Shown piece by piece: positions 24,851-39,300 of a stretch of 64,000 nucleotides of DNA; positions within the stretch are counted from its first letter, which is position 1; each line of letters starts with the position of its first letter. The translations under genes were made by a program, and so were the position numbers. Under the pieces are notes generated by a model. The model made no database searches and had not been told where the DNA came from. It saw only the letters and a list, made by a program, of their open reading frames with translations. Origin of the DNA: Protopterus annectens (taxonomy: Eukaryota > Chordata > Ceratodontiformes > Protopteridae); NCBI RefSeq assembly GCF_019279795.1, contig NC_056738.1, positions 473,552,052 through 473,616,051 on the forward strand, given 5' to 3'.

Positions 24851-26537
24851 ATAAAGACCTCATGAGAAAAAGCATTGCACTGCTGTACAGTGACTGAAAC
24901 AAATTCCTGATAAAGTCTGACTTGGGACTCATGGAGAAGAAAGGGTCATTCTTCTTTGGCATGACATTGCTGGCTAGAGTGAGCAGTTGAAACATGGGAA
25001 GATGTCTAATGCTGTATCAACTGCTCATCAACAAAATAGTATGTCTTTCCACCTTCCACCCCATCAGGCATACCTCTAGGCACATGCTATTTTGTTGACT
25101 ATAATTCTCAAGGCCAGTTGATCATATGGCTTCCCAGTCCTATATTACAGTATTGGAAGTGTGCTGCATATTCTTGCAATATACTTAACTGGTTGTGTGG
25201 CACTTCTTATCAAAGGGAAATCTATGATATGTATCTTTCTAAGGACTGCTTCTCAAGGGCACTTTCTAATATAAATGCTGAAGTCTGTTCAAGAACCCTA
25301 ATCTCAAAGGCCACGGGGATGTCTAATTTCTCTCCACCATTTACTATACTGGAACCAGATCTCCAGTCACTACTAGTAGTTACACAACAAAGATACCTGG
25401 AAATAATTCTTGACCAATTATTATTATCATTCCAAAGTCATAATTAGCAGTAGTCCATTAGCGTCCTTTCCCAATTTGGGAAGTATACAAAATGGCTTAC
25501 TTTCTTCCTAAGGATGCAGAGCAGACCATTGCTATCTATGTGTTTTTGAATATTCCATCTACATCACTGTCCCAAGTCTTCACACAACCAACACATAACT
25601 ACAAAAAAAGAAAAACAAATTTTCAGATCCTTCCACATCAGCCCTTACAATGAGCACCAGTGTGTGACAATTACTAAGTCAAACTGTTTCCCAGTGAAAG
25701 CAAGATAAATATTCTTTCTCAATACCTTAACATGCAGACTCTTAAAGGATTATTATTGTTTTCTTTTTAAAAAGTCTCATCCACTTTAGGAATACTACAT
25801 ACACTCTCAATAACTCTGACACCAGTTTAATAATCTGCCCACCCTATATACTTTCCATAACAGAGATGGTATTTCCTAAACTAGCAGCATTAAGCAAGTG
25901 ATATTGCTTAATTGGGTGGGTATTATCATGGAAATATTGTCCATTCTGGAGTGTTGTGAGACCCAACCCTGCAGGCAGAGGAATTCACCACCGCATTGAA
26001 TGGTGTTATTTCCTTAATAAAACCCACCCTGACAGTATTATTGCTCTTAGTGATTGGGCTATGCGTTGAATTGTTTTCCATTTTTTTATTATAATAAACT
26101 TATTTTTTATATTTTTGATGTAAAATCATTCCTCTGGCTAATATTTCAAACTTGCTGTAGCATATGTAATTGTTTTTAGAAGTATTTTGCAACCAACATT
26201 TCTGGTCAAAGAAGTATAGCTGTTACCTATTAATCCACCAGCTAAAAACCCTGCCAGAAATTTCCATACACAGAACACCTCCTAGATCAGTCCTAAAAGC
26301 ACACCCCTTTGTGATAACAGTTCTTCAAGCCTAGAATTATGGACAGTTGGACTTACCTCTATTTCTCCTGCCAGATTTGTTGACTTGGGTGTCCTGAGGC
26401 AGTGTAGCAACTGCCTCATGTACACTGACAACCCTCTACTAAAAACTCACTCTAGTACAGAGTGCGAGAGATCTGTCTACAACAAGAATCTTGAATCCCT
26501 ACTCTCTAGCACTTGAATCCGTAACACTGAAGATGTT
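24851..26537. other. Unrecognised sequence
   Basis: No gene. Words GGGTGGGTATTATCATGG (25913) and the reverse complement of CCTTAATAAAACCCACCC (26011-26028) form an imperfect inverted pair about 100 bases apart, a weak MITE candidate. Confidence 0.4.
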
Positions 26538-27260
26538 GTGAAATCACCCATCACTACCCATGCACAAAGTATCACTGCTCATACTCATCTAACACATAAA
26601 TCAACATGCACGGAGGTTCTCTCAAAAAATTTACCGAAACACCAGAGACCTCCAAAACACAAGACTGCTACAACTAACACAGTTAGCAGAGCACCCAAGA
26701 CACATAGCAACACCAGAGTCTCGGCTACCAAGCTGTCAAGAAGTAAAACTCATAAAACAAATTTTCTTGTCATTGTAGACTCCATAGTGAGACACATGGA
26801 TGTTTCACACACCAGGTTAGACATGGAGAAACTGATGGTCTGCTGCCTGTCCAGTGACAAAATTTGTCAGATCATGTATGCACTCAGGTCTCTCAGCAAC
26901 AGCTACCATTATGACTCTGTCATAGCTCATGTTGCTGTGAATGACCTGAGATGTACCTCACTGGACTATATGAAGAGAGACATGATTGAGCTCTCTGAGA
27001 ATGTATCCCAGGCAGGTATGTCCCTAGCCTTGAGCAGCATATTACCCTCACCTAGAATGATGCCACAGTATAAACAACAAATGATTGATTTCAATAATTG
27101 GCTTCATTTTTGGTGTCATTCAAAAGGGATTCAGTTTCTGTCAGCCTGGGATGACGTGGTCGACAAACCTCTCTGCTTTGCCAGAGACAGTTTGCACCTG
27201 GCACCACTAGGCTTTCAGCTGCTGGCAAAGGCTCTTGCCTCCCCACAGTGCCTTTTTTAG
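26538..27260 (+). CDS. CR1-like LINE ORF1, SGNH/esterase-like (240 codons, probably inactive)
   Basis: An open frame with a Lys/Thr/Ser/His-rich N terminus (about residues 1-74) and an SGNH-hydrolase-like domain from about 75 on. CR1-group ORF1 proteins are known to carry such an esterase domain. Block I, normally GDSIVRH, reads IVDSIVRHMD with S82 kept but the preceding Gly replaced by Val. Block III, normally H-V-G-x-N-D, reads HVAVNDL (131-137), Gly replaced by Ala. The C-terminal D..H pair is in DSLHLAP (D217, H220). SSILPSPRMM and FNNWLHFWCHSKGI are family-typical. The true N terminus may be missing, because CR1 ORF1 is usually longer. The second half is repeated downstream in the 1042-bp duplication. 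ORF2 sequence follows at once. Confidence 0.75.
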   Translation: MKSPITTHAQSITAHTHLTHKSTCTEVLSKNLPKHQRPPKHKTATTNTVSRAPKTHSNTRVSATKLSRSKTHKTNFLVIVDSIVRHMDVSHTRLDMEKLMVCCLSSDKICQIMYALRSLSNSYHYDSVIAHVAVNDLRCTSLDYMKRDMIELSENVSQAGMSLALSSILPSPRMMPQYKQQMIDFNNWLHFWCHSKGIQFLSAWDDVVDKPLCFARDSLHLAPLGFQLLAKALASPQCLF

Positions 27261-27765
27261 GCAAGGTCTCAAAAACAAAATTGCCAACGTAAAAATTTCC
27301 AGTCATAACAAAATAAGAGTCATGTTGCTAAATGCTAGGAGCCTAGACCAAAGAAAAACTGCACACCCTGAAATCACACCTACCATTGGAGGATGCAGAT
27401 GTCTGTGCAGTCACAGAAACCTGGTTAAAGGCCTCAGAGAGTGTGAAGCCCCACCACTGGCTCAATAATCAAGGAGCCTCAATCCTCACCATTTTCAATA
27501 GTGGAGGACGTACATTGGGAGGATGAAAGGTACACACACAGAATTTCCAGATGCAGCTCTCTGCATCAAGTGCAATTTCCCTTAAGAGCACACAGAGACC
27601 ACAGTCAGTCCGTGGCATGTTTCTCCCTCTTTTTCTAGATCCCCAATAAGACTCCCCACTGGCACAGCTATAGAGTTGAAATCTCAGCTGAGTGGCCAAT
27701 CCTAGACCTCTAGCACCCTCTCTGTCCAACAATGCTTTGTGCACCTGCCCAAGTAGCTAACACAC
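27261..27765 (+). mobile_element. CR1-like LINE, start of ORF2 endonuclease (broken)
   Basis: The plus strand encodes IRVMLLNARSLDQRKT, and in a shifted frame DADVCAVTETWLKASESV and NNQGASILTIFNSGGRTLGG. These match the first APE-endonuclease motifs (N.RSL, TETWL). A frameshift near 27370-27390 and stops after GGRTLGG prevent translation. The sequence then runs to the (CA)n tract at 27788. Confidence 0.7.
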
Positions 27766-27782
27766 ACACTCTTTGAGGTTTG

Positions 27783-28786
<1,004 letters not shown>

Positions 28787-28824
28787 CTGCCCAAGTAGCT
28801 AACACACACACTCTTTGAGGTTTG

Positions 28825-28995
<171 letters not shown>

Positions 28996-30096
28996 ACCTG
29001 GGAAAGGCGGGCACAGGTTTACTAGTTATGAACCCTTCTGCCCAGACTATAAAGTAGTTATTACTGCCACCAGCCACCTCTTTATCAGCTACTTTAAGGC
29101 CCTTAACAAAGGGTGTCCAATCTTACTGAGTAATGTTACTATCAATACAAATGGTAGTTTGATCAAGAGCAAGGCTATTAGGAGTGGCCCACAGTATCAC
29201 CAAATAAATATGGAAGTACTGTCAGAACTGAAATATTTCTGGACAGATCAGCCACAATGAAAGTTTTAAATAAACTTAATAATAAATAATAAAATAACAA
29301 GACAATACTAAATATAAATGTACAGTGACACCAGAGTTCAAAATCATAAGAAATATTTAAAACAACATTGCAGGACAGTCCAAATAAATAAATAAACAAA
29401 AACATCTAAATTAAGCTTTGCTATATTCCTGACTATATCTAAGAGAATTACTATAACCTAGAAACTTACTCAGAGCAGCAAGGTAGATGTGATGAATAGA
29501 TACTCTAGCTGATGTTGTCAGGTCAAAAAGAATACAGAATGCTCTTTCTCCCAGAGAGTTCTTAAAGTAATATCCCAAATATTACTGCTGGGATAGCTTG
29601 CAGAATGACATAATTTCTTGTCATCTGACTCTATCCCAGGTAAAATGCCCACTGCTGAAAGCTAGCAGTATTTAGTATCTACCTGTGAAAATACATACAC
29701 AAGGGTTTTTACTCAGGTCTATGCAGATCCTGAAAGTCATAAAGCAATAAAACACTTTCAAGACAATACAGAAAACTTCACTACTACAGATATTATGTCT
29801 GTTGCTGCACTGAAACTGAAAGATATATTTTTTATGGCCTGGCCATAAAGTAATTTAAATTCAGTTATTTTTCTGTTATTTTTCTGAAGTTAACTTCTTG
29901 CATTCCAGTTTCCCCTGTTAAAATATATACGTTTGAACTATTAAAATAGTGTATGTACATTTCTGTTCTATTCCAGTAGGGCACACTGTGGATACATTTC
30001 AAAAAGCACTTTGTAAAATACCTCTTCAGGACACATGTCTGTACAAACCATCTTATATGACATACAGCTCTAATACATTTGTAATACACACATCAT
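28996..30096. other. Unrecognised AT-rich sequence
   Basis: No recognisable gene or repeat. It separates the early and late ORF2 endonuclease segments of CR1-like sequence. Confidence 0.45.
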
Positions 30097-30238
30097 ATAT
30101 AAATCATGTTGATATTCACAAATGACATATAATTATTTACAAAATTCCAGATAGATGGGCTGGCAGTATCTCCTTTTGTTACACTTCTATATAAATCATG
30201 TTAATATTCACAAATGACATATAATTATTTACAGAATT
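30097..30238. repeat. 50-bp direct repeat, 92-bp period
   Basis: A 50-base segment (start TATAAATCATGTT, end ATAATTATTTACA.AATT) at about 30097-30146 recurs at 30189-30238 with two or three substitutions. The second copy abuts the start of CR1 coding sequence. Confidence 0.85.
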
Positions 30239-31810
30239 GCTGCAATGCCTTCCACACCTTCAGACCACAAAATGAACATGTGAGAACAAAAGAAGGTGAT
30301 GCTTCTATGTGTACTGAAGATAAATTCACCTCAAGACTAGTTAGACAGGACAACTTCATGGAGTTACTCCAAGTTCAGATTACTGTGAGTAAGATTCTCA
30401 TTCAAATCATAGGTAGTTATAGATCCCTCTCCATGAATCATAATGCACACAAGGCCTACTTGACCAAACTGGAGTCACTCCAAATATTGCCAAGCACTCT
30501 GGTCACGGGGGATTTCAATTATCAACGAATCAACTATGAAACCTACTGTAGTCCTAACTCACTAGTGCAGAAGTTCCTTGACTTTTTTAACTCAAATGCC
30601 CTGGAACAAAATTTTCAAAGCCCAAAAAGATTAACAAACATACTAGATATGGTCCTCACTAACATGACAAACAGATGCACCTCCACAACTCTCGGACTCT
30701 CATTAGCTACATCTGACCACAAATCAGTCACTTTCAAAGTGGCAGTAACATTAGAACTCACAAATGGCAAAGTCAGACTAAAAACTTCACCAAGGCAAAC
30801 TACACACTCCTAGGGGAAGGTATAAAAGTATTCCAAGCCTCACCCTAGTTGGAAATGGTAACTACACCAAAGTATACGCTAAAGCCATGTACAATCACTT
30901 GTATAAGTGTATAGACTCAGCAGTTCCAGAGAGAATCAAAGCCAGAGCCCCAAGTTAAAACAATCAGCCCTGGTGGACATCCAGCATCAACACACTTTAC
31001 AACAAATGGCAAATGTTGCTGTCTAAGAAAATTAAGGCGAGGCCCCAACAATGGAAAAACACACTCCTCAGCCTCAACAGGCAAGTAAGACAACATGTCA
31101 AATCCTCTAAGAGTAACTTTGAGAAAAAAAGTTAACAATCATAGCTAAGGATAACCATAAAACCTTTTACAGCTAAGTACACAGCCTAAAAGGTAGGACC
31201 CAAGCATGTGTTGAACTAGTAACTGAAGGTATCACGCACACTGATCCCGCAGAGATAGCAAACCTGCCGGTGGACAGATATGGGGAAATTTTCACTCCCT
31301 TATCCCCTCCAAACTTATCACAAACCTTGCCCCCCACCCTACATATCCGAAGAGCAGGTCTAAGGCAAAAACCACAGCCTCTATGGGGCCAGATGGCATC
31401 CCAGGCTGTCTTCTAAACAAACTAAAACATGAACTAGCATCACCATTAAGTACCTTGTTCAATCACAGTTCCTGCAGAATGGAGAACAGCAACAGTTATT
31501 CCCCTCCACAAAGGTGGCTTAGCAACAAACCTGGGCAGTTATAGACCCATATGTCTGACCAGACACATCTGTAAGCCATGGAACATATCATCATGGAACT
31601 CATAAATAAAGACATAGGTGACCTACAAACCCTGGATCCAACACAATTTGGCTTTGTCAAGGGCATATGCTGCCTGTTAAATCTGGCAGATTTCTTCAAA
31701 AACATAATTAGAGCCACTACAAAGGGCAAATCTGTGCACACAGCATACCCCAACTTGGCCAAGGCCTTCAACACAATCCTACCCCATTTAGCAAGTGTAA
31801 AAACATGATA
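30236..31810 (+). mobile_element. CR1-like LINE, ORF2 endonuclease and RT start (decayed)
   Basis: The frame at 30236-30813 shows QITVSKILIQIIGSYRS, LVTGDFNYQRINY (the GDFN endonuclease block), NILDMVLTNM and ATSDHKSVTF, the catalytic SDH block. A linker with AKDNHKTFYS-like remains follows near 31140-31170. The RT N terminus is around 31480-31580 in broken frames (GNYRPI-like, KAMEHIIMEL), and 31578-31808 reads MEHIIMELINKDIGDLQTL, FGFVKGICCLLNLADFFK and NLAKAFN. The copy stops before the catalytic F/YADD box, so RT is incomplete. It is the same family as the minus-strand copies at 3.6-8 kb (MEQIIMEPINRDIGNLQTL). Confidence 0.8.
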
Positions 31811-32142
31811 AACATTTGTTTTCAGTCCATTCTTTAAAGCAGCTTAATATGCTGCCATGGAATGTCAGACTTGCTTTTTACCATGTGATATCACTGCATT
31901 AATACCTGTTGAAGAATGTTCATTCTTCAGTAGGTTTATAAAGAATGTTTCAACTATTCTCTAAATTGGAATAAAGTAACTCCAATATTTGTAACTACAA
32001 AAGTCTAGAAAAAAAATTGTAAACCAATTAAAAAGCTATAATTTGTATTCCTTTGGTAACAAAGGATACATTCTACTCCATTACCATCCTACCTGACTTC
32101 ACTGGAATTAGGACAATTTCCACTTAGAATCAAGCAGGCTCT

Positions 32143-32146
<4 letters not shown>
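31811..32146. other. Unrecognised AT-rich sequence
   Basis: No recognisable gene or repeat. Confidence 0.45.

Positions 32147-32149
<3 letters not shown>

Positions 32150-32196
<47 letters not shown>
32150..32196. repeat. (AT)n microsatellite
   Basis: AT dinucleotide run immediately before L2-type 3' sequence. Confidence 0.95.
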
Positions 32197-32203
<7 letters not shown>

Positions 32204-32615
32204 AATCATTTCCACCCTCAACCTCTTAAACCTCCTACTTATTTTTCATTAACTCATTAATTTCCATAATATCAAAACCTCTTCTTCACCCCCCCCCCAC
32301 TTAACCTAGGAATTTGTTACTCGCTAACACCTACGTCTACCATTTAACTATATTAACTCTACTTTTCACTGTTGTAAATGCAAAATCTCTGCTGTGAAAA
32401 AACACTATATTTACTGTATCGTAAGTACCATTCTCTTTGATATGTATACTTTGTTCAATCTGCTTTTTATGATTGTATCCTAATTTTCAATTAATATTAC
32501 ACATATATACGCATACATATAACACTGTATGTTTTTTGGCCCAGGCCATGCCTGAAAAGGGTCCCTGGACCATTGTGCTTACCTGGTCAACAAATTCATA
32601 AATAAATTAATAATT
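32197..32615 (+). mobile_element. L2-like LINE 3' untranslated end
   Basis: No coding sequence, but the terminal segment GGCCCAGGCCATGCCTGAAA, then CCTGGTCAACAAATTCATAA and ATAAATTAATAA has the same order as the L2-like 3' end at 42990-43080. The C/T-rich, A-poor upstream part also resembles that 3' region. Probably a strongly 5'-truncated insertion. Confidence 0.55.
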
Positions 32616-34807
32616 TCTCATTTCGTTGCCATCTTAAATAATTGCTGTATATCTATGTGGGTGGTTCAGCCATGTGTTAGCTTTCTGAGAACAATTAAGA
32701 GTTATTTAGAAGGTATTCAAGTGAAAAACAGACAAGTCATAAGTAAAGACCTATTTTTTTAATAAAAGTTAATAAATATCAAATTCAGTGTTTTGTTGGA
32801 AATAAAGTGATAGATTTAATTAGTACATGCCAGAACAGCATAGGAAGCAGCTTAATCCATGCTGGGAAGACCATGTTGTGATCCCCAGAAATGGGTAATG
32901 CATGTGGTGGAAGGTACTGTAATGGTTTGAGTAAGGAAAAGGTAAAAGATAATATTGAGAAGTGAGAAGCAAAGGAGCCAGTTAGCTTCCAGAGAGAGAG
33001 AGAGAGTCTAGTGAGAAAAAAATATCGGTGGATGATGTATTAAAAATCATAAAGTCATCAGAAAAAGGTGCTCTGGAAGAGCTGGGCTGACACATTACCA
33101 AGGGAGACGTTGCTGCTTTTCATGAAGGTACTGAATAACTCAAATGAAGAATGTGTGCCTGCACCAGCACTGAGATGATGTCTGTTAAAGTATTTTATCT
33201 GTTGTTATTTGTACTACCTGTGTCTATTATATGTATACAAGGGAGGGATAATGCTCCATATTCAGGACCAGATCTCAACTACTTCAACAGTTAACAGTGA
33301 TATGGAAGACTGAGGTTCAAGTCCTTCTTGAAGTATATGCTTCTCTAGTACTGTCGTCCCTGACTTAGAGCAGTACCTTTGCCTCTAAAGCCCGAAAGCT
33401 TCTTACTGATAGTAGCAGTTTATTTGAATTCTGGTTCAAAGGGGAGCAGATGGATGCACTCTTAGTCTCTCTCTCTCTCTTTTCCCTTATTGCCTGATTA
33501 TTTGATATATAATTTGATATATGGGAGTCAAAAAGTAAGTCAACCATATAAAACGGAGGTCTTGGTAATACAATCACATGCATGGGTGTGTACAGTGGCT
33601 TTACCCTGAAAAAAAGAAAGTTTTAATTATTTTCTCAGAAGATTTGGTGGGTTTGTATTTGGATAGTTTTCCTCTGGTGGTGTGGGGAGGTGAAAGTCTG
33701 ATTTTGACTTCTCGCAGTGGAACTATATTATATAGGACCTTCTTCCTTGACACGGCAAGCACTTTGATGAGATCCTCATTCCTCCTCCTCATGTATCTTT
33801 GTGTCTTTCCACGGATAATGCTAATGATACTTTACAGTTGTCATTCTTCTGTGATTACTTGGTATTCCTCTTGCATTCATGTTTCCACTTTAATAATTTC
33901 TATCTACAACATGCTTTTATAAACCTTTATAACTAAGAGCACTGCTACTGCATCTGATACTCTGATTCAAAGTTAAATCCCCACTCAAGGGGTCCAGGTT
34001 TGTGTTTGTCTTTACTATGGACACTATTGTAGTCTTCGTAGTTTGTGAGATCAACTCCAAGACCAAGAAAATCTGGCTTTACATTCTTCACTTTCTTGCC
34101 CTATTATGAGTGCATGCTGGGAATTCAGAGCAATATACATTAATAATGCGAGTTCCTGTGAAAATTATTTCAGAAACCTTAGACTGGGCTTCACTCTACT
34201 GGTTTGATATACAGGATAATTCTAAAGTTTGGCTTAAAGCTTGTATTGCATACACTCAGGTGGACAGTTTTTCCTTTGTTGGTTGACTATACTGCCTTAT
34301 AAGTGAATAGAGGGTAGTTATTAATTATGTTATCTTTGTTCTGTTAGTGAGACTTTCTTGCATAGTTACCATCCCTTTGTAACTATAAGTATGTCTCCCG
34401 AGTTTTCCTTTGGCAGCAAGTTATTTATTTCCATTTGTTGACCGAGATAGTCTGACTGGCCAAAACCTTCTTTAAGTGGATGCCTGGGGAGAAAAACTCT
34501 ATGTTTACATATTAAAACATCAAAAAATTTGAAAAATAGCACATGATTACAATTTTTAAACTACCTAAGTTGGATTTGAGAAATCCAAAAAGTTTCCAAA
34601 AACTACATGAAGAAAAGAAAAGAAACAAACAGCATAGATATGATATATACAAAAATGATAGACAGAAATATACATATTGGCTATATACAAATAGAAAAGA
34701 GAATGGTTACATGCGTACACAGAGTGATGAGAATGTGCTGCTATATATCCCATCAGTATTGTCTCCACTTACACTATGTCTTTACTTTGTTTACTAGAGC
34801 AGAGCAT
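32616..34807. other. Unrecognised sequence
   Basis: About 2.2 kb with no gene I can name. A perfect box-B-like word GGTTCAAGTCC lies at about 33312 without a matching box A. A (CT)n stretch lies at about 33465-33480. Confidence 0.45.
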
Positions 34808-35502
34808 GCAGTCACTACATCTGACCTTGATACAGCAGGAGTTCTGCCACAAGGCCCTATCCCTACAAGTTTACTGAGAATTTTGTCATTGTACAACAGC
34901 CTGCTGTCACTACATCTGACCTTGATACAGCAGGAGCCCTGCCACAAGGCTCTCTTCCTACAAGTTTACTGAGAATTGTGTCATTGTGTAATGGAAGCAC
35001 ATTTATCTTAAAGAGCCTTGATGTGTATTAACAATCAGTTAAATACATGTCTGCTCTGTGATTGAAAGTCTATGTGAAATAGTCTGTGCACTCTAAGGAC
35101 CTCTCACTAAGTTGGCCAATGCCCCTTTTCCTTGATCAGTAGACTACACTGCATATACCAGTTATTTATCCCCAAGAAATGACAGAAAACCTGTTTTAAA
35201 TTGGCATCTCTTTGTTAATTGTTTTGCAGTGGCTATAAACCAATTGCTCTCAGTTATAACTTGACCTGAGGGTAGGGTGATGACTGTAGTAGAATGTATT
35301 GCTAAATGTCCTCTCAGTGTTGTCTTCCTTAATAGAGCAGGTATGTGCTATATGTTATTATATTTCAATTTGTTCTGTGAGAGTTAAAAGACTTTGGTAG
35401 TGTGTTATATTTGTAACACTTTCATTCAGATTTGATAAGCTTTATGTACGCTGAGTGTGTTTCCCTTTAACACATATGTGCATAATGTGAGTTGCTGGTG
35501 TT

Positions 35503-35577
<75 letters not shown>

Positions 35578-36345
35578 AAAAACACTGTTTTGATGTACTG
35601 GTTAATCCCATGAATGTTTACTATGTGATGGTTTTATATTGTGATTATCAGTGTATTGCCATGTTCTGATAATTTGCTTGATACTGATATAGAGCTGTAT
35701 TACTGTGGTTCTCTATCAGTATACTCACTGCTACAGCTACTTTGAATTTACATTCATAAACTTTCTTACCATCATTTCACTCTTATATTTCCCCTGTATT
35801 CCCTAGCTCTGACTTACTGTGTTCCTTCCTCTATCTCTTTTTTGCTTAACTACTACCTTTATTGCCTCAATGCAATATTATAATTTAGTAGAGTTTTTCT
35901 CTTTCTTTCATTTCAGAGCCTTAGGTCACTATATCTGTCCTCCATATAGCAGGAGCTCTGCCACAAGGCCTTACTCCTGCAAGTTTACTGAGAATTTTGT
36001 TATCGTATAATGTAAGCACATTTATCGTCAAGAACCTTAATGTGTATTAACTTAATCAGACCTCTTATTAAGTTGACCAATGTTGCCATTTTCTTGACCA
36101 GTAGACTGCACTGCATATGCCAGTTATTTAGCCTCAGGAAGTGACAGAAAATGTGTTTTAATTTGTCATCTCTTTGTGAATTGCTTTGTACTGGCTAAAA
36201 AATGATTGCTCTCAGTTATAATTTAAGCTGATGTAGGAAATGACAGAAAACCTGTTTTAATTTGACATCTCTTTGTCAGTTGCTTTGTACTGGCTATAAA
36301 CTGATTGCTCTCAGTTATAATTTGACCTGAGGGTTGAAAGCCTTG
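34808..36345. repeat. Repeated blocks upstream of an L2-like LINE
   Basis: Block A (TCACTACATCTGACCTTGAT, CAGCAGGAG, TGCCACAAGG, AAGTTTACTGAGAATT) occurs at about 34815, 34906 and 35928. Block B (ATGACAGAAAACCTGTTTTA, CATCTCTTTGT, GGCTATAAAC, GATTGCTCTCAGTTATAA) occurs at about 35180, 36128 and 36236. The A-then-B order recurs about 1.0-1.1 kb apart. L2 copy A follows directly in the same direction, so these may be repeated 5'-UTR monomers of that LINE. Confidence 0.75.
35505..35577. repeat. (AT)n microsatellite
   Basis: AT dinucleotide run between the two A/B block sets. Confidence 0.96.
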
Positions 36346-39300
36346 CTACATTCACCTTTACTTTGCTCCCCTACTCAACCCTCAATTTCCAGCCACCCCA
36401 CTTACCCTAATATTATACTTCCTACATAGACATTTCACTTGTGAATCTTATTCCGAAACCCTCCCCAAATTACCTTACTACTTCTATAAATACACTTCTG
36501 CTTCTTGTCTCCTTCTTCCCTATCTCCATGTAATTCTTAGCCTCATTCCCGACTATCTTTCACCCTCCCATACTGTTTCGCACTGTATCCATTCATGATC
36601 GTTCCTATCTATTATATCTCGAATCTTTTACTTTTCTGAAATAAACTCTCATTTCTTCTCATTTTGACTACATCACTAAACTTTAGCCTGCCATAACCCT
36701 GTATTCCCTGCACTCCGGGGATATACCTATATACTATTGCGCCTCATTTTTTTCCAAATATAGACTGATTAATTGCACTGCAACTCAAACTAAAACAAAA
36801 TTAAGTGCAAAGATCCTCTCCAAAAAACAAGTATGCATAATTCCCCAATATTCTAAAATCCTTCTAGGAGGAGATGTACACCCTAATACTGGCCCCATCT
36901 ATCATAATGAACACAAAGATAATTCTCTCCCACATACGTTTCTAACTTAACAGGCAATCCCCAATCCTGGTGATCTAATTTTTGTGCAATAAATGTTAGA
37001 AGCATAAGAAATGCTGAACTACATGCCTGGATTACCCATCATATGCCTGATGGTCTTGCTGTAACTGAAACTTGGCTTAAACCCAGTATATATGACTCCA
37101 AAGTTGCACCTTCTGGATATAATACCTGTTGTTGTTGTTGTGTTTTTCAGCTTTTCCCGGTTAGGGGTCACCACAGCGGAACTCCAGTCCGCTAATGATC
37201 GGTAATTGATTTTTACATGCCAAGTTAGCAGCCATGATGCACAACCTTCAATGAAGGTATGCCCCATTCACGCATGTCTCCACGCAGAAGACACTCTAGC
37301 TGAGAATCGAACCGGACAGCATCTTACTGTGAGGCGACAATGCTACCGCAGCACCACCACCGCGGGTCTGGATATAATATCTGTAATGACCATAGAAAGA
37401 TGAAAGGTGGTGGCACTGCTGTAATATTTCCCCAACACCTACCACATTTCCCCTTACGGCAGACCTATATCCAAATTCAGTTCTGCAGAGCTTCTTATTG
37501 CTTTCCTCAAAATAAACAGTTATAAATAAATATGCATTACTGTCCTTTACATCCCTTCTGGTGACAATACATCTATACTGGAAGATATCCTACATTGGAT
37601 ATCCATAACAAATCCACAACAAATACTACTACTACAGGATGTGAATGTCAGTTGGTTGGACATAAACTCTAACTGCCCAACATCTAGCATGAACTTACAT
37701 GGTTTCACACAACTAATTAATAGTCCCACACATTATAGCAAGACATCAACTTCCCTATTAGACTGGATCCTAGCATCAGACCCTAGCATTTACACTACCT
37801 CAGGTACAATGTCAGTGATCATCTCCAAGTCTATACAACCAGATATATTACACACCCAGTTAAACAGCATATGTATAAAATAACACACAATCTTTCCATG
37901 TTTAACCCAGAAATGTTCATTACTACACTAGCATCTATTAACTAGAACTTCTTATAACTCCTCCCCAGAAAAGATGTTGTAAGTGAATTCAGTACAACTT
38001 TTCTAAACATCCTAACTAGCACTGCATTCCTAGAAGGAAGAGACTAAAACAAATAATGCATTTTTGGCTATCCAAAAATTGTAAAATGCTAATTCAGGAT
38101 AGACAAAAAAGTATGGGCAGAATGTGAAAAATATAAAACACGTCACTATCTTGAAAACTTTAGAATGCTTTGCAATCATACTAAAAAGCAAATCAATGAA
38201 GACAAAAACTATACAATAATAACTTTTAGAATAATACTGAAGACAACCCTAAAAAAATTGAATAACCATTAAAGAAAGTTTACATCCTAGCCAAAAATTC
38301 AACCCAAACCCCTCTCCAGATAACTCACCACTCAAAACTGCAATACAGTTCAACTCTTAATTTATAGATAGTATCTCTAACCAAGGATTCATCAATATCT
38401 AATCCCAACCCTACCCAATAGCCACATGTCCCCACATCCACTTTAAACTTCAAACCTGTAACCACACCCTATATAAAACTACTCTTAGACAAACTTAAAC
38501 CATGCTCTACTTCAGCTGATGACCTTCCAAGTGAGTACCTAAAATAGTAGCCAGTAACATTGCCTATCTTGCCTCAATCCTTATAAATAGGTAAATCCAG
38601 GAATCCCACATTCCCACTATCTGGAAAAATTCACACATTATTCCTCTGCCCAAAGGAGGAAATTCAACAGACATCAATAACATTAGACCTATAGCAATCT
38701 TATCTCCCCTCACTAAAATACTTGAAATGTATTTAAAAACAACTGTTAGACTGTTTCCTGGAGGAAAAACTCCTATCCCCTACACAACATGGCTCCATCC
38801 TTCACATAGTACTAGCAGTGCCCTTCTAACCTACATAAATACTGTCAATAAAGCTAAAGATAATGGCAAACTAGTCTCTTTCTTTTTTCTAGTGTTGTCT
38901 AAAACCTTTTAGAAAGTTTGTCACAGCAAACTGCTACTTCAAATGTCCTCATTTGGTCTCTCTCAGCCCATCATTCTGTGGTTCAAAAGCTACCTGTCTG
39001 ATAGGTATCAATCAGTAAAATGGCACCCCATGCTCTGACCTCACCTCCCAGTTAGCACTGGGGTACCACAAAACTCTATCATTGGTCCCGCCTCTTTAAC
39101 ATTTTCACTAACACCCACTGTACATTCACACAACAGGCCACTCTAATATAATACAAAGATGATTCCACTCTCATTTGCACATCTCATATATGGTACACCT
39201 CCAAAAAATTACTCAGGAAGCTTTAACAGCATCTGAAATATGGCTTCATAACTCACAACTCCTGCACAACCCAAAAAAGACCAAACTACTACCTTTTTCC

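Noticed and set aside
25905-26060. MITE with GGGTGGGT / ACCCACCC ends
   Set aside because: Inverted similarity covers about 18 bases with several mismatches and no target duplication was seen; noted only as a weak candidate.
33280-33325. tRNA gene or SINE because of a perfect GGTTCAAGTCC
   Set aside because: No convincing box A or acceptor stem is present around it.
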